Below are positions 15,339-22,851 of a DNA stretch of 36,971 nucleotides, in pieces. How positions within the stretch are numbered: position 1 is the stretch's first letter; each line of letters starts with the position of its first letter. Below the pieces are notes generated by a model. The model saw only the letters and a list, made by a program, of their open reading frames with translations. It did not search any database and was not told the DNA's origin. Source of the stretch: an uncultured Oscillospiraceae bacterium (GTDB taxonomy: Bacteria > Bacillota > Clostridia > Oscillospirales > Oscillospiraceae); NCBI GenBank assembly GCA_910584835.1, contig CAJUEG010000021.1:1-36971 (forward strand). Direction: 5' to 3'. The translations under genes and the position numbers were made by a program.

Positions 15339-16517
15339 TTACAGGCCGTGCGCTTTCAGATAGCGTTCAATGCGGTCAAACGCCTCCTCGATTTTTTCCG
15401 TGGGCACCAGCAGGGACAGCCGGATGAACCCCTCGCCCATGTCGCCAAAGCAGGTGCCGGGGAACGTAAAGACCCCTGTTTCCTTCAGCAGGCTGCTGGC
15501 AAACTCAAACGAGGACATCCCATACTTTTTGATGCTGCAAAAGACATAGAAGGAGCCCTTCGGAACCGTATATTCGATCCCGGCCCGGTCCAGCCGCTTC
15601 ATGGCCGCCCGCCTGCGCTCGTCATAGGTGCGGACGATCTCTTCCACGGCGAACACGGACCTGGGGTCCTCCAGCGCGGCCAGGGCCGCGTACTGGGCAA
15701 TGGCGGTGGCGCAGATGGTAACCGCGTACTTGATGCTCAGCATGGGGTCGATGATCTCCTTGGGGGCGCAGAGAAAGCCGATTCTCCACCCTGTCATGGA
15801 GTAGGTCTTGGAGACGCCGCTGACCGTGACGGTCCGTTCCTTCATGCCGGGCAGGGAAGCCATGCTGGTGCGGATCGTTCCGTCAAAGAGCAGCGAACCG
15901 TACAGTTCATCCGAGATCACCATGAGGTCATGCTTTTTGGCAAGCTCGGCCACCGCCTCCATGGTCGCCCGGTCCACCACGGCGCCGGTGGGGTTGTTGG
16001 GGCTCACCAGCAGAATTGCCTTGGTTTTCGGGGTAATCACCCGCTCAATGTTCTCCGCGCGCACCTGGAACCCGTCCTCCGCGCAGGTGGGGCAGGACAC
16101 CATTTTGCCGCCGGCCAGGGTGATGCAGGTGTCGTAGGGCGTATACCTGGGCTCCGGCACAATCACCTCGTCTCCCGGATTCAGAATGCTCTGCATCGTC
16201 AGGAAGATCGCCTCTTGAGCGCCCACCGTAATCAGGATATCCGTATTGGGGTCGCAGTCAATCCCGTCCTTGCGGAACTTCTTTGCCACCGCCCGGCGCA
16301 GCTCCGGCAGGCCGGCCCACGGCGTATAGTGGGTCATATGCCTGTCCAGCCCCTCTTTGGCGGCGTCCATGATATACTGAGGCGTCTCCAGGTCGGGATC
16401 GCCCCGGCCCAGATTGATCACGTCGTCTATTGTGGCCGCCAGCGCCAGCATTTTCCGGCGGTCGTCCGTGGCCCCGTGATGCTTCAGCCTGTCCGCCAAA
16501 AATTTTTCCGCTCCCAT
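15339..16517 (-). CDS. Class I/II PLP-dependent aminotransferase
   Basis: A 392-aa fold-type I aminotransferase of the aspartate/aromatic (AspC, PatA/MalY-like) group. PLP-binding residues are visible: PNNPTG (173-178), Asp203 and Tyr206 in ISDELYGSL, the Schiff-base Lys237 in SGVSKTYSMTGWRIGF, and Arg245. The C-terminal substrate-carboxylate Arg is probably in GEGFIRLSL. It transfers an amino group between an amino acid and a 2-oxo acid. GGAGG lies 7 nt before ATG 16517; the gap to the creatininase-like gene is 19 bp. In this operon it could remove an amino group freed by ring opening, or form an amino acid from the condensing-enzyme product. The exact substrate is unknown. Confidence 0.92.
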   Translation of the reverse strand: MGAEKFLADRLKHHGATDDRRKMLALAATIDDVINLGRGDPDLETPQYIMDAAKEGLDRHMTHYTPWAGLPELRRAVAKKFRKDGIDCDPNTDILITVGAQEAIFLTMQSILNPGDEVIVPEPRYTPYDTCITLAGGKMVSCPTCAEDGFQVRAENIERVITPKTKAILLVSPNNPTGAVVDRATMEAVAELAKKHDLMVISDELYGSLLFDGTIRTSMASLPGMKERTVTVSGVSKTYSMTGWRIGFLCAPKEIIDPMLSIKYAVTICATAIAQYAALAALEDPRSVFAVEEIVRTYDERRRAAMKRLDRAGIEYTVPKGSFYVFCSIKKYGMSSFEFASSLLKETGVFTFPGTCFGDMGEGFIRLSLLVPTEKIEEAFDRIERYLKAHGL

Positions 16518-16536
16518 ATTTCAGCCTCCGCGTTTC

Positions 16537-17415
16537 TCAATAGCGCTCGGGGAAGTCCCTCTTCTTGATCTCCACCTGGATGGGCTTAATGCCCTTGATG
16601 AACTCGGCGAAAAGGGAAGTCATCCGCTCATAAATCTTTTCCGCCTTCTCCGCGCTCGCCAGCAGGGGATTGCCCGCAATTCCGCTGTTGTCATACTCCT
16701 GCTGATCCATGGCCACCCGGACGGGGAACCCCTTGTACTCAAAGCCGAATCCGCTTCCGGAGCCCTTGGTGCTGCCCTCCGGCATCCAGTCGGGGGTGTG
16801 GGGCAGCTCCTTTACAAAGCGCTCCTTATGTACGGAGTCCGGGCACACCAGCATGGCCAGGCTGGCCTCAATCTCGCCGGCGTGCCAGCCGGGAAGCTGA
16901 TCGGCGCCTTCAATCAGGTCCGCGCACATGGTGGAAAACACCTCGGTATCCGCCGCCCAGCCAAAGCACAGCGCGCCGGTCTCATAGCGAAGGGCCCGGA
17001 TCACGCGGTCAATGGTGGCGGAGTTGGAGGTATGGCCGGTGCTGAAAATGATCTTTTTGAAGCCATGGAACACCAGGCTGCGGCCGATGTCATACAGGAC
17101 GTTGAACAGGGTCTCGTCGCGAAGGGTGATGGTGCCGGGCTCATTGGGCCGCATGTGGAAGCAGCTGTATCCATAGGGCATCAGCGGGGCCACGGGGACC
17201 TCCGCCTTGACGGCGGCCTCCATGCACACATAGTAGCCGGCATAGGAGTCCACGCCGCAGGGGAGCGCGGGTCCGTGCTGTTCAATGCTGCCCACGGGGA
17301 CGATCACGGTGTCGGTCTTCTCCAGCCACTCCTTGACCTCCACCCATGACATATCGAACATGCGGTACTTCAGGTACTTCTCCTCGTTGCAGCACTGGGC
17401 GTTTACATTGTTCAT
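16537..17415 (-). CDS. Creatininase-family amidohydrolase
   Basis: A 292-aa protein of the creatininase superfamily, metal-dependent hydrolases that open cyclic amides (creatinine) or act on amides and peptides (MftE, ArfB). The family metal-site motif is VGSIEQHGPALPCGVDSYAG, with Glu45, His47 and Asp56; further candidates are His128 (STGHTSN) and Glu181 (WHAGEIEAS). ATG 17415 has AAGGAGG 9 nt upstream; longer starts reach into the previous gene's end without a ribosome site. No signal peptide. Next to a molybdenum hydroxylase, which would create a lactam by hydroxylating beside a ring nitrogen, a ring-opening amidase is an attractive role, but this is inference. Creatinine itself is not supported by the other genes. 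Confidence 0.9.
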   Translation of the reverse strand: MNNVNAQCCNEEKYLKYRMFDMSWVEVKEWLEKTDTVIVPVGSIEQHGPALPCGVDSYAGYYVCMEAAVKAEVPVAPLMPYGYSCFHMRPNEPGTITLRDETLFNVLYDIGRSLVFHGFKKIIFSTGHTSNSATIDRVIRALRYETGALCFGWAADTEVFSTMCADLIEGADQLPGWHAGEIEASLAMLVCPDSVHKERFVKELPHTPDWMPEGSTKGSGSGFGFEYKGFPVRVAMDQQEYDNSGIAGNPLLASAEKAEKIYERMTSLFAEFIKGIKPIQVEIKKRDFPERY

Positions 17416-17452
17416 CGTGGTGTTCCTCCTTGTAAATTTATAAGCAGCCATT

Positions 17453-18664
17453 TTACCGCACGATGGCGGCAAATTCCTCGTCGGTCAGCGCGCGCTGCCG
17501 CTGCGTGGCCTGGGCCTTGACCTCGTCCAGGTAAGCCGGCAGCTTTTCCTCGTCCAGCGGCAGGCCCAGCTCCCGGGCCTTCCACTGCAGATTCGCCTTG
17601 CCCGACTTTTTACCCAGCAGGACGTCGTGACTGCGGCCAAACAGCTCCGGCAGGATGGGCTCCACCGTAAAGGGATTTTTCATCAGCGCGGCGGTGGGAA
17701 TCCCCGCTTCCCAGGTAAACAGCTTTTCCCCCACCACCGGGCTGTTGGGCGGGAAGCTCCAGCCGCTCCACTCCCTGACAATCTGGGACACGTCATAGAG
17801 CTTCGCCATGTCGATGCCGGTATCCACCCCGTACAGGCAGGTCAGCGCCATCACCAGCTCTTCCAGGCAGGTATTGCCGGCCCGCTGCCCCAGCGCGCTC
17901 AGGGTTGTGGACACACTGCCCGCCCCGTTTTCCACGCCGCTGATGGAATTGGCCACGCCCAAGCCGAAATCATTGTGGCAGTGCACCTCCACGGGAACGT
18001 CCACCCATCCTTTGATCTTTTTCACCAGATGGCCCATTCCCTCCGGGGAGGCGCAGCCGTTGGTGTCCACCACGGACAGCCGGTCTACGCACCCGGACGC
18101 CGTCACGGTCTTGGTCAGCTCCTCAAGGAATTCCTCGTGGGCCCGGGTGGAGTCGATCATGAACAGGTACACCGCAAGCCCCTTGCTCTTCGCGTACTCG
18201 GTGACCCGCAGCGCCTTTTCAATCACGGCCTGCTCTTCCCACCCGAACTGATACTTCAGGCGCGGGTAGCTGACCGGCAGTTCAATGATCGCGCCGTGGA
18301 CCCCGCAGCTTTTGGCGGTATCAATGTCTTTCTCCATGGCGCGGCACAGGCAGGTGACCTTCGCGCTGAGGCCGGCCTCAGAAATCGCCCGCAGGCTGCG
18401 CTGCTCCGCCTCGGAAATTGCCGGGAACCCCGCCTCGATGTACTGCACGCCGGCATCGGACAGCCGCTTCGCAATCTCCATTTTCTGCTCCGCGCTGAAG
18501 ACGATCCCCGGCGCCTGCTCTCCATCGCGCAGGGTTGAATCGTGGAAAAACACCTTCCGCCCCTGCAGCCCCGTCCGTGCGGTCACCTGCTCGTCAAAGT
18601 TGAATTGGCTTACCCACCAGTTTGCCCCTTTCCACGGTCCTTGATCCAAATTTTTTCTTGTCAT
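17453..18664 (-). CDS. DRE-TIM metallolyase (isopropylmalate/homocitrate synthase-like)
   Basis: A 403-aa TIM-barrel enzyme of the HMGL-like/LeuA superfamily that condenses acetyl-CoA with a 2-oxo acid, or cleaves a related C-C bond. The signature HDSTLRDGEQAPG (41-53) carries metal ligand Asp47; VHCHNDFGLGVANS (227-240) supplies His228, His230 and Asn231; the RAGNTCLEEL segment (261-270) follows. There is no LeuA C-terminal allosteric domain, so it resembles homocitrate, citramalate or Re-citrate synthases more than feedback-regulated LeuA. The ATG at 18664 lies about 58 nt after the predicted transcription start; the GTG at 18709 would be only about 13 nt from it. It is the first gene of the operon. 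Its substrate cannot be assigned. Confidence 0.88.
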   Translation of the reverse strand: MTRKNLDQGPWKGANWWVSQFNFDEQVTARTGLQGRKVFFHDSTLRDGEQAPGIVFSAEQKMEIAKRLSDAGVQYIEAGFPAISEAEQRSLRAISEAGLSAKVTCLCRAMEKDIDTAKSCGVHGAIIELPVSYPRLKYQFGWEEQAVIEKALRVTEYAKSKGLAVYLFMIDSTRAHEEFLEELTKTVTASGCVDRLSVVDTNGCASPEGMGHLVKKIKGWVDVPVEVHCHNDFGLGVANSISGVENGAGSVSTTLSALGQRAGNTCLEELVMALTCLYGVDTGIDMAKLYDVSQIVREWSGWSFPPNSPVVGEKLFTWEAGIPTAALMKNPFTVEPILPELFGRSHDVLLGKKSGKANLQWKARELGLPLDEEKLPAYLDEVKAQATQRQRALTDEEFAAIVR

Positions 18665-18728
18665 TTTAAGTAAATGCCCCTTCCTGCAAAGCTGCAAGTC
18701 GATTGCCACAGCCGCCTCGCTTGCGATG

Positions 18729-18758
18729 ATTATAGCATCCCCACCAATCCTGTGTCAA
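18729..18758 (-). promoter_or_regulatory. Strong sigma-A promoter of the catabolic operon
   Basis: On the minus strand a perfect TTGACA (18758-18753), an 18-bp spacer and a perfect TATAAT (18734-18729). Transcription should begin near 18722. The palindrome AGTTATAACT (18768-18777) lies 9 bp upstream of the -35, and CATTTGG/CCAAATG inverted repeats (18808-18814, 18833-18839) lie farther up. A consensus promoter for a specialised catabolic operon implies tight repression or another control layer. Confidence 0.85.
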
Positions 18759-18765
18759 CACTTTT

Positions 18766-18794
18766 TTAGTTATAACTGAAAATTTTATGTTCTC
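18766..18794. repeat. 29-bp direct repeat, copy A (candidate operator)
   Basis: Begins TTAGTTATAACTGAAA and ends TTCTC. It matches copy B at 18961-18989 at 25 of 29 positions by direct comparison. Copy A sits immediately upstream of the operon's -35 and contains a perfect 10-bp palindrome. Confidence 0.65.
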
Positions 18795-18960
18795 TTTTGG
18801 CGTCGCTCATTTGGCGAACACAGGATTTTCTACCAAATGTACATCATTCATCCCCTATTTCTTTGATTATTCATCCAAAAATCTCTCGCTTTTTCTCTGC
18901 CGCAACCCTGTATTTCGGCAGATTTCCCTATTTTCGCACAGGTTCCAAAAATTTTAAAAA

Positions 18961-18989
18961 TTAGTTTTATCTGAAATTTTTATCTTCTC
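18961..18989. repeat. 29-bp direct repeat, copy B (candidate operator)
   Basis: Begins TTAGTTTTATCTGAAA and ends TTCTC; 25/29 identical to copy A. It lies about 70 bp upstream of the -35 of the divergent AAA/DUF4143 gene. The pair brackets an AT-rich 166-bp segment and could bind one regulator controlling both directions. Confidence 0.65.
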
Positions 18990-19057
18990 CTCTCTCAGTT
19001 GAAAGCATTCGGCTTCTCTGTGAGGGCCTGCGTAATTTTAAGTTTGAAATGATTTCC

Positions 19058-19085
19058 TTGCCAAACAGTTTTATTTTGATATAAT
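19058..19085 (+). promoter_or_regulatory. Extended -10 promoter of the AAA/DUF4143 gene
   Basis: TTGCCA (19058-19063), 16-bp spacer and TATAAT (19080-19085) preceded by TGA (19077-19079), an extended -10 element. It lies about 52 bp upstream of the ATG at 19138. Confidence 0.7.
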
Positions 19086-19137
19086 GAATACGGAATTTTC
19101 TCCTGCGCTTTGCAGGGCCTTCGAGGGGAGGAACATT

Positions 19138-20367
19138 ATGATCAGCCAAACCAACTTAAGCCGCCGCCAGCTTCAGACACTCCGCACGCTGTTTCAGGTC
19201 TGTGATACCGACGACATCAAGATATTGTCCGGGGTCCGCGGCTCCGGCAAGGCAGCGCTCTTCCAGAAACTGGAGGAGTTTCTCATGACCAACGGCGTCT
19301 CGTCAGACCAGATTATCGACTTGAACCTGGAGCAGATCCTGTGGGACACCAGCAGCGACAGCCTGCAGTTTCAAACCATCCTTCAGCAGCGGCTGGCTTC
19401 CCGCGACACCCGGTATTATGTGTTTTTGAAACAGGTCAATTTTATCAACGGCTGGGAATCCGCGATTCACACCCTGCAAAAGCAATATAACATCAGCTTC
19501 TTCTTGTCCGCCTCCTGCGCCGACTGGCATACCGACGCTTTTCACGCCCTGTTCGAGGACAGATATGCGGAATTTCCCGTCTATCCCCTCTCCTTTTCGG
19601 AATACATGGAGGCCTGCGGCCCCCGCGGCTTCCACTCCGCCGAGGCCCTGTTCACCCAGTACCTTCACTACGGCTCCCTGCTGCCCGTCAATCTGGCGCT
19701 GGTTGACGACCGGGTCGCCCGCTCCATCTCCTCCGGCATTTATTACACCATCCTCGCCAACGACCTGATGCGCCACAACACCATCAAGGATATGCCCATG
19801 TTTGAACGGCTCACCCAGTACATGATGCGAAACATCGGCGTCCTGGGCTCTCCCAAAAGCATCAGCGACCATTTTGCCTCCATTGGCTACAAAATTGCCA
19901 GCGACACCATCGCCAACTATCTGGCCGCCCTGGAAAATTCCTATATTTTCTACAAAATACCCCGCTACGATATCCTTGCCCAGCGGGAGCTGAAAAGCCG
20001 CAGCAAGCATTACATTGTGGACACCGGACTGCGCCACGGGCTGACCAACAGTTACGACGATGTGGGCTATGAGCTGGAAAACACCGTTCTGTTTGAGCTG
20101 CTGGGCCGCGGCTACCAGGTCCAGATCGGGAAGATTGGAAAGGGCGAGCTCGACTTCATCGCCACAATAGACGACCGCACGGAATTTTACCAGGTGTGCC
20201 GCACCATCTCCTCAAAGGCCGACTTTTTTGAGCGGGAGTACAAGCCTCTGCTCCAGGTTAAGTCCCCCTGCGCCCGGAAGGTGATCCTTTCCATGGACAA
20301 GACTCTTCCGAACCCCCATGACGGCATAGAATACAAAAACCTCCTGTCCTTTCTCTGCGAAAAGTAA
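19138..20367 (+). CDS. AAA-type/DUF4143 protein with degenerate ATPase motifs
   Basis: A 409-aa protein with an N-terminal AAA_14-like domain (about 1-200) and a C-terminal DUF4143 nuclease-fold domain (about 210-370). The Walker A reads GVRGSGKA (32-39), with Ala39 where Ser/Thr is expected. The Walker B region reads YYVFLKQVN (93-101) where relatives have FLDEIQ, so both acidic residues are missing. PVYPLSFSEYMEA (148-160) is the well-known DUF4143-family landmark. The C-terminal PD-(D/E)XK-like strand GELDFIA...EFYQV is retained. ATG 19138 has GGGGAGG 6 nt upstream; an ATG at 19084 lies in the -10 region. It diverges from the catabolic operon. The function is unknown; it is probably not an active ATPase, and a regulatory role is possible. 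Confidence 0.85.
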   Translation: MISQTNLSRRQLQTLRTLFQVCDTDDIKILSGVRGSGKAALFQKLEEFLMTNGVSSDQIIDLNLEQILWDTSSDSLQFQTILQQRLASRDTRYYVFLKQVNFINGWESAIHTLQKQYNISFFLSASCADWHTDAFHALFEDRYAEFPVYPLSFSEYMEACGPRGFHSAEALFTQYLHYGSLLPVNLALVDDRVARSISSGIYYTILANDLMRHNTIKDMPMFERLTQYMMRNIGVLGSPKSISDHFASIGYKIASDTIANYLAALENSYIFYKIPRYDILAQRELKSRSKHYIVDTGLRHGLTNSYDDVGYELENTVLFELLGRGYQVQIGKIGKGELDFIATIDDRTEFYQVCRTISSKADFFEREYKPLLQVKSPCARKVILSMDKTLPNPHDGIEYKNLLSFLCEK

Positions 20368-20533
20368 GAACCTGTATTCACAGCCGAAGCCGCCGGATGG
20401 CCGCGGGATTTTCCTGTCGGACGAGGCGCGTTTTCGCAGGCATACTTAACTGTATGGCAAGAAAACGGAACGAAGCCCGGCAGGAAAAGGCCTGTCCAGG
20501 CGGTGGATTGAGGTTGTGAATACAGGTTCTAAG
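20364..20533. repeat. Intergenic inverted-repeat element (copy 1)
   Basis: Perfect 16-bp terminal inverted repeats AGAACCTGTATTCACA (20367-20382) and its complement (20515-20530) bound a ~164-bp element. The left end overlaps the TAA stop of the AAA/DUF4143 gene. Reversed, it aligns with a second element at 30005-30154: the outer 24 bp match at 19 positions and both end AGGTTCTTAC. No ORF or transposase is inside. It looks like a dispersed, MITE-like or structured-RNA repeat family. Confidence 0.7.
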
Positions 20534-20699
20534 ACGCCTCGTCAACAGGCGAAGCATGCAGGGCTGCGGGAAAACCGCGTCCGGCGGCGATGCGGGCCGC
20601 AAGGAGGCCCGCCCGGGTCTGCCGGCACCGCTTCTGAGGCGCGCGGCCACTCAAGCGGGCCTCCCGCGCAGGACAAGATTCACGCGCCAAGTTCAAACC

Positions 20700-20740
20700 C
20701 CCGCCCCGGGCGGCCTGCGGCCGTCCGGGGCGGGAGTTTT
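20700..20740 (+). terminator. GC-rich hairpin terminator after the AAA/DUF4143 gene
   Basis: CCCGCCCCGG (20700-20709) pairs with CCGGGGCGGG (20725-20734), with an inner CGGCC/GGCCG stem, followed by AGTTTT. It lies between the convergent AAA/DUF4143 and xdhC-like genes and may serve both strands. The rest of 20534-20789 is GC-rich and shows no supported gene. Confidence 0.6.
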
Positions 20741-20789
20741 CCAAATTCAAGCTCTTATTGATGCGGACGCCCGGCGGTCTCGCGTCCGC

Positions 20790-21785
20790 CTATTCGCGCA
20801 TCGGGCACGTTTTTTCAACCGCGCCCGTCCGATTCAGCCGTTCCGCGCGAACCAGGATCATCTCGGCGGCGATGCTCACCGCGATTTCCGCCGGCGTTAC
20901 GGCCCCGATATTCAGGCCCACCGGCGTATGCACGCTTTCAATCGCCTGCTCCGGGACGCCGCGCTCCCGCAGCTTCTCGTTGACCGCAGCCGCCTTGGAA
21001 CGGCTGCCGATCACGCCCACATAGGCCGGGCCCGCCCGCAGCACCCGCTCCTCCACCTCAAAATCGTGGGCGTGGCCGCTGGTCATCACCACAACGTAGT
21101 CCTCCGGCGTCAGCCCAAGCCGGGCGCAGAGCTCCGGGTAGCCGCCGCACACCACCTGTTCCGCCGCCGGGAACAGGGCCGGATCCGCGTAATCGGGGCG
21201 GTCGTCGCAGACCGTAACGCAAAATCCCACGCTGGCCAAAACCGGGACCAGCGCCTGGCCGCAGTGCCCGCCGCCGAAGATTACGGCCCGTTCCCCGGCA
21301 AACACCTCCATGAAGAAGCGGTTCTCCCCGTCCCGGCGCCCGTCGCCGCCCCCCTCCGAAAGCGCGGGAGGCCCGCCGTTCAGGTCCAGCGCCAGCCTCG
21401 CCCTTTGGCGGGCGGCGATTTTCTCCAGCGCCTGGACAGAAACCCGCTTCCACGCCTCGTCATCCCACGGGATAAACTGAAAATAAACCGTCACCCCGCC
21501 GCCGCAGACGGCGTCCGTCTCATTGGACGGATCAGGGTGCAGGCGGTAGTCCTTCCGGCCGCAGCGCCTCTCACACAGCAGGCTTTTGGCGCGGTTCACG
21601 GCGTCCAGCTCCACGGCGCCCCCGCCGATGCTGCCCGCCGCCCGGCCCGCGCCGCTCACCAGCATCCAGGCGCCGGCCTCCCGCGGGGCCGACCCCTGCC
21701 TGGCGGCAATTACGGCCAGCACCGCATCCTGCCGGCGCTCCATCATCTGAAGCAGATCGGCAAAAAACAGATTCACGGCTCTCAC
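20790..21785 (-). CDS. XdhC/CoxI-family molybdenum hydroxylase maturation protein
   Basis: A 331-aa protein. The N-terminal XdhC/CoxI domain has VIAARQGSAPREAGAWMLV and GSIGGGAVE (about 25-58), and the C-terminal Rossmann domain has VIFGGGHCGQALVPVLASVGF and MTSGHAHDFEVEERVL. XdhC binds molybdenum cofactor, promotes addition of the terminal sulfido ligand and hands the cofactor to xanthine-dehydrogenase-type enzymes. It is the last gene of the molybdenum operon and the one most directly linked to the hydroxylase at 7163-10804. The start GTG 21785 follows a GGGGAGAGG site closely; a second GTG at 21776 is also possible. Confidence 0.9.
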   Translation of the reverse strand: MRAVNLFFADLLQMMERRQDAVLAVIAARQGSAPREAGAWMLVSGAGRAAGSIGGGAVELDAVNRAKSLLCERRCGRKDYRLHPDPSNETDAVCGGGVTVYFQFIPWDDEAWKRVSVQALEKIAARQRARLALDLNGGPPALSEGGGDGRRDGENRFFMEVFAGERAVIFGGGHCGQALVPVLASVGFCVTVCDDRPDYADPALFPAAEQVVCGGYPELCARLGLTPEDYVVVMTSGHAHDFEVEERVLRAGPAYVGVIGSRSKAAAVNEKLRERGVPEQAIESVHTPVGLNIGAVTPAEIAVSIAAEMILVRAERLNRTGAVEKTCPMRE

Positions 21786-21794
21786 CCTCTCCCC

Positions 21795-22847
21795 TCATTC
21801 ATACAGCAGCAGCACGTCGGCGGGCTCCACGCCCAGCGCGTCCGGGAACCGCGGGGAACCGCGGTCTTTCGCCTCCCGCCACCACAGCGCCGGGGTGTGG
21901 GCGGGCTGGTTTTTCCACCGAAACTCCACAATCCGCTCAAACGGCTCCTCCATCTCCCGCAGGCATTCAACCGCGGCGCGGTTCCGCTCCGTCCCGGCGG
22001 CGAAATGGTGGGCACGGACTCCCACGGCCCGCACCCCCTCCCGCACCGGCTGTGCGGTTTGCAGGCGGATTCCCCAGTCCGGCACCTCCACCTCGTATTC
22101 GCCGGTCCTGCGCGCCGGGGCGATATTTTTGCAGCCGGTGAGCCGCGCGGCGCACACGCTTTCGGGGTCGGCAAACAGCTCCTTGGTGTCCTTGACCGTC
22201 AGCAGCCTGCCCTTGTCCATCACCGCCACCCGGCGGCACAGGCGGCAGGCCTCGTCCCTGCTGTGGGTAACCACCAGCGCCGTGTGTCCAAACTCCTTTA
22301 AAATCTCCTTGACCCGGAACTGCAGCTTCTCCCGCAGATGGCTGTCCAGCGCACTGAACGGCTCGTCCAGCATAAGCAGCCGGGGTTTGTTCACCAGGAT
22401 GCGCGCCAGCGCGGCCCGCTGGGCCTGGCCGCCGGACAGCTGGCAGGGCCGGCGGCTCTCCAGCCCCTCCAGCTGCATCATGGAAAGAATCCGGCCCAAT
22501 TCCGCTTTTTTTACCTCCGGATTCTTCTCCCTGGCCAGTCCGCAGAGAATGTTCTGCTCCACCGTCATATTGGGGAACAGCGCATAGCTCTGGAAGAGAT
22601 ATCCCACCCTGCGCTTCTGCGGCGGCAGGTCGATCTTTTTTTCCGAGTCGAACAGCGTCACGCCGTCCAGCGCGATGTACCCCCGGTCCGGCCGCTCGAT
22701 CCCGGCAATGCACTTCAGGGTGAAGCTCTTCCCGCAGCCGGAGGCCCCCAGCAGTCCCAGCACTTCCGGCCCCGCCTCATCCGTCTCAAAGTCCACGTCG
22801 AGGAGGAACTCCCCTAATTTTTTATGAATTCGCACCTGCAGGCTCAT
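21795..22847 (-). CDS. modC: Molybdate ABC transporter ATP-binding protein
   Basis: A 350-aa ATPase energising molybdate import. Walker A GASGCGKS (34-41), Q-loop Gln86, signature LSGGQ (137-141), Walker B LLMLDEP (157-163) and switch His195 are all intact. After about residue 230 the C-terminal extension (~120 residues) contains Trp/Arg-rich stretches rather than an obvious pair of TOBE repeats, so molybdate sensing by ModC may be absent or diverged. It begins 4 bp after modB. Sulfate or tungstate transport are alternatives, but the molybdenum cofactor neighbours favour molybdate. Confidence 0.92.
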   Translation of the reverse strand: MSLQVRIHKKLGEFLLDVDFETDEAGPEVLGLLGASGCGKSFTLKCIAGIERPDRGYIALDGVTLFDSEKKIDLPPQKRRVGYLFQSYALFPNMTVEQNILCGLAREKNPEVKKAELGRILSMMQLEGLESRRPCQLSGGQAQRAALARILVNKPRLLMLDEPFSALDSHLREKLQFRVKEILKEFGHTALVVTHSRDEACRLCRRVAVMDKGRLLTVKDTKELFADPESVCAARLTGCKNIAPARRTGEYEVEVPDWGIRLQTAQPVREGVRAVGVRAHHFAAGTERNRAAVECLREMEEPFERIVEFRWKNQPAHTPALWWREAKDRGSPRFPDALGVEPADVLLLYE

Positions 22848-22851
22848 CGTT

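Noticed and set aside
16537..18664. Operon as a leucine, citramalate or creatinine pathway
   Set aside because: No other leucine or creatine genes are nearby; the DRE-TIM enzyme lacks the LeuA regulatory domain and the creatininase-like protein differs at metal-site neighbours.
3000..20600. Catabolic region as a genomic island integrated at the ssrA 3' end
   Set aside because: ssrA is a common integration site, but I found no integrase, no second copy of the ssrA 3' end and no transposase within the window.
20556..22301. 581-codon plus-strand open frame over the xdhC-like and modC genes
   Set aside because: Arg/Pro/His-rich shadow frame opposite two intact, recognisable genes.
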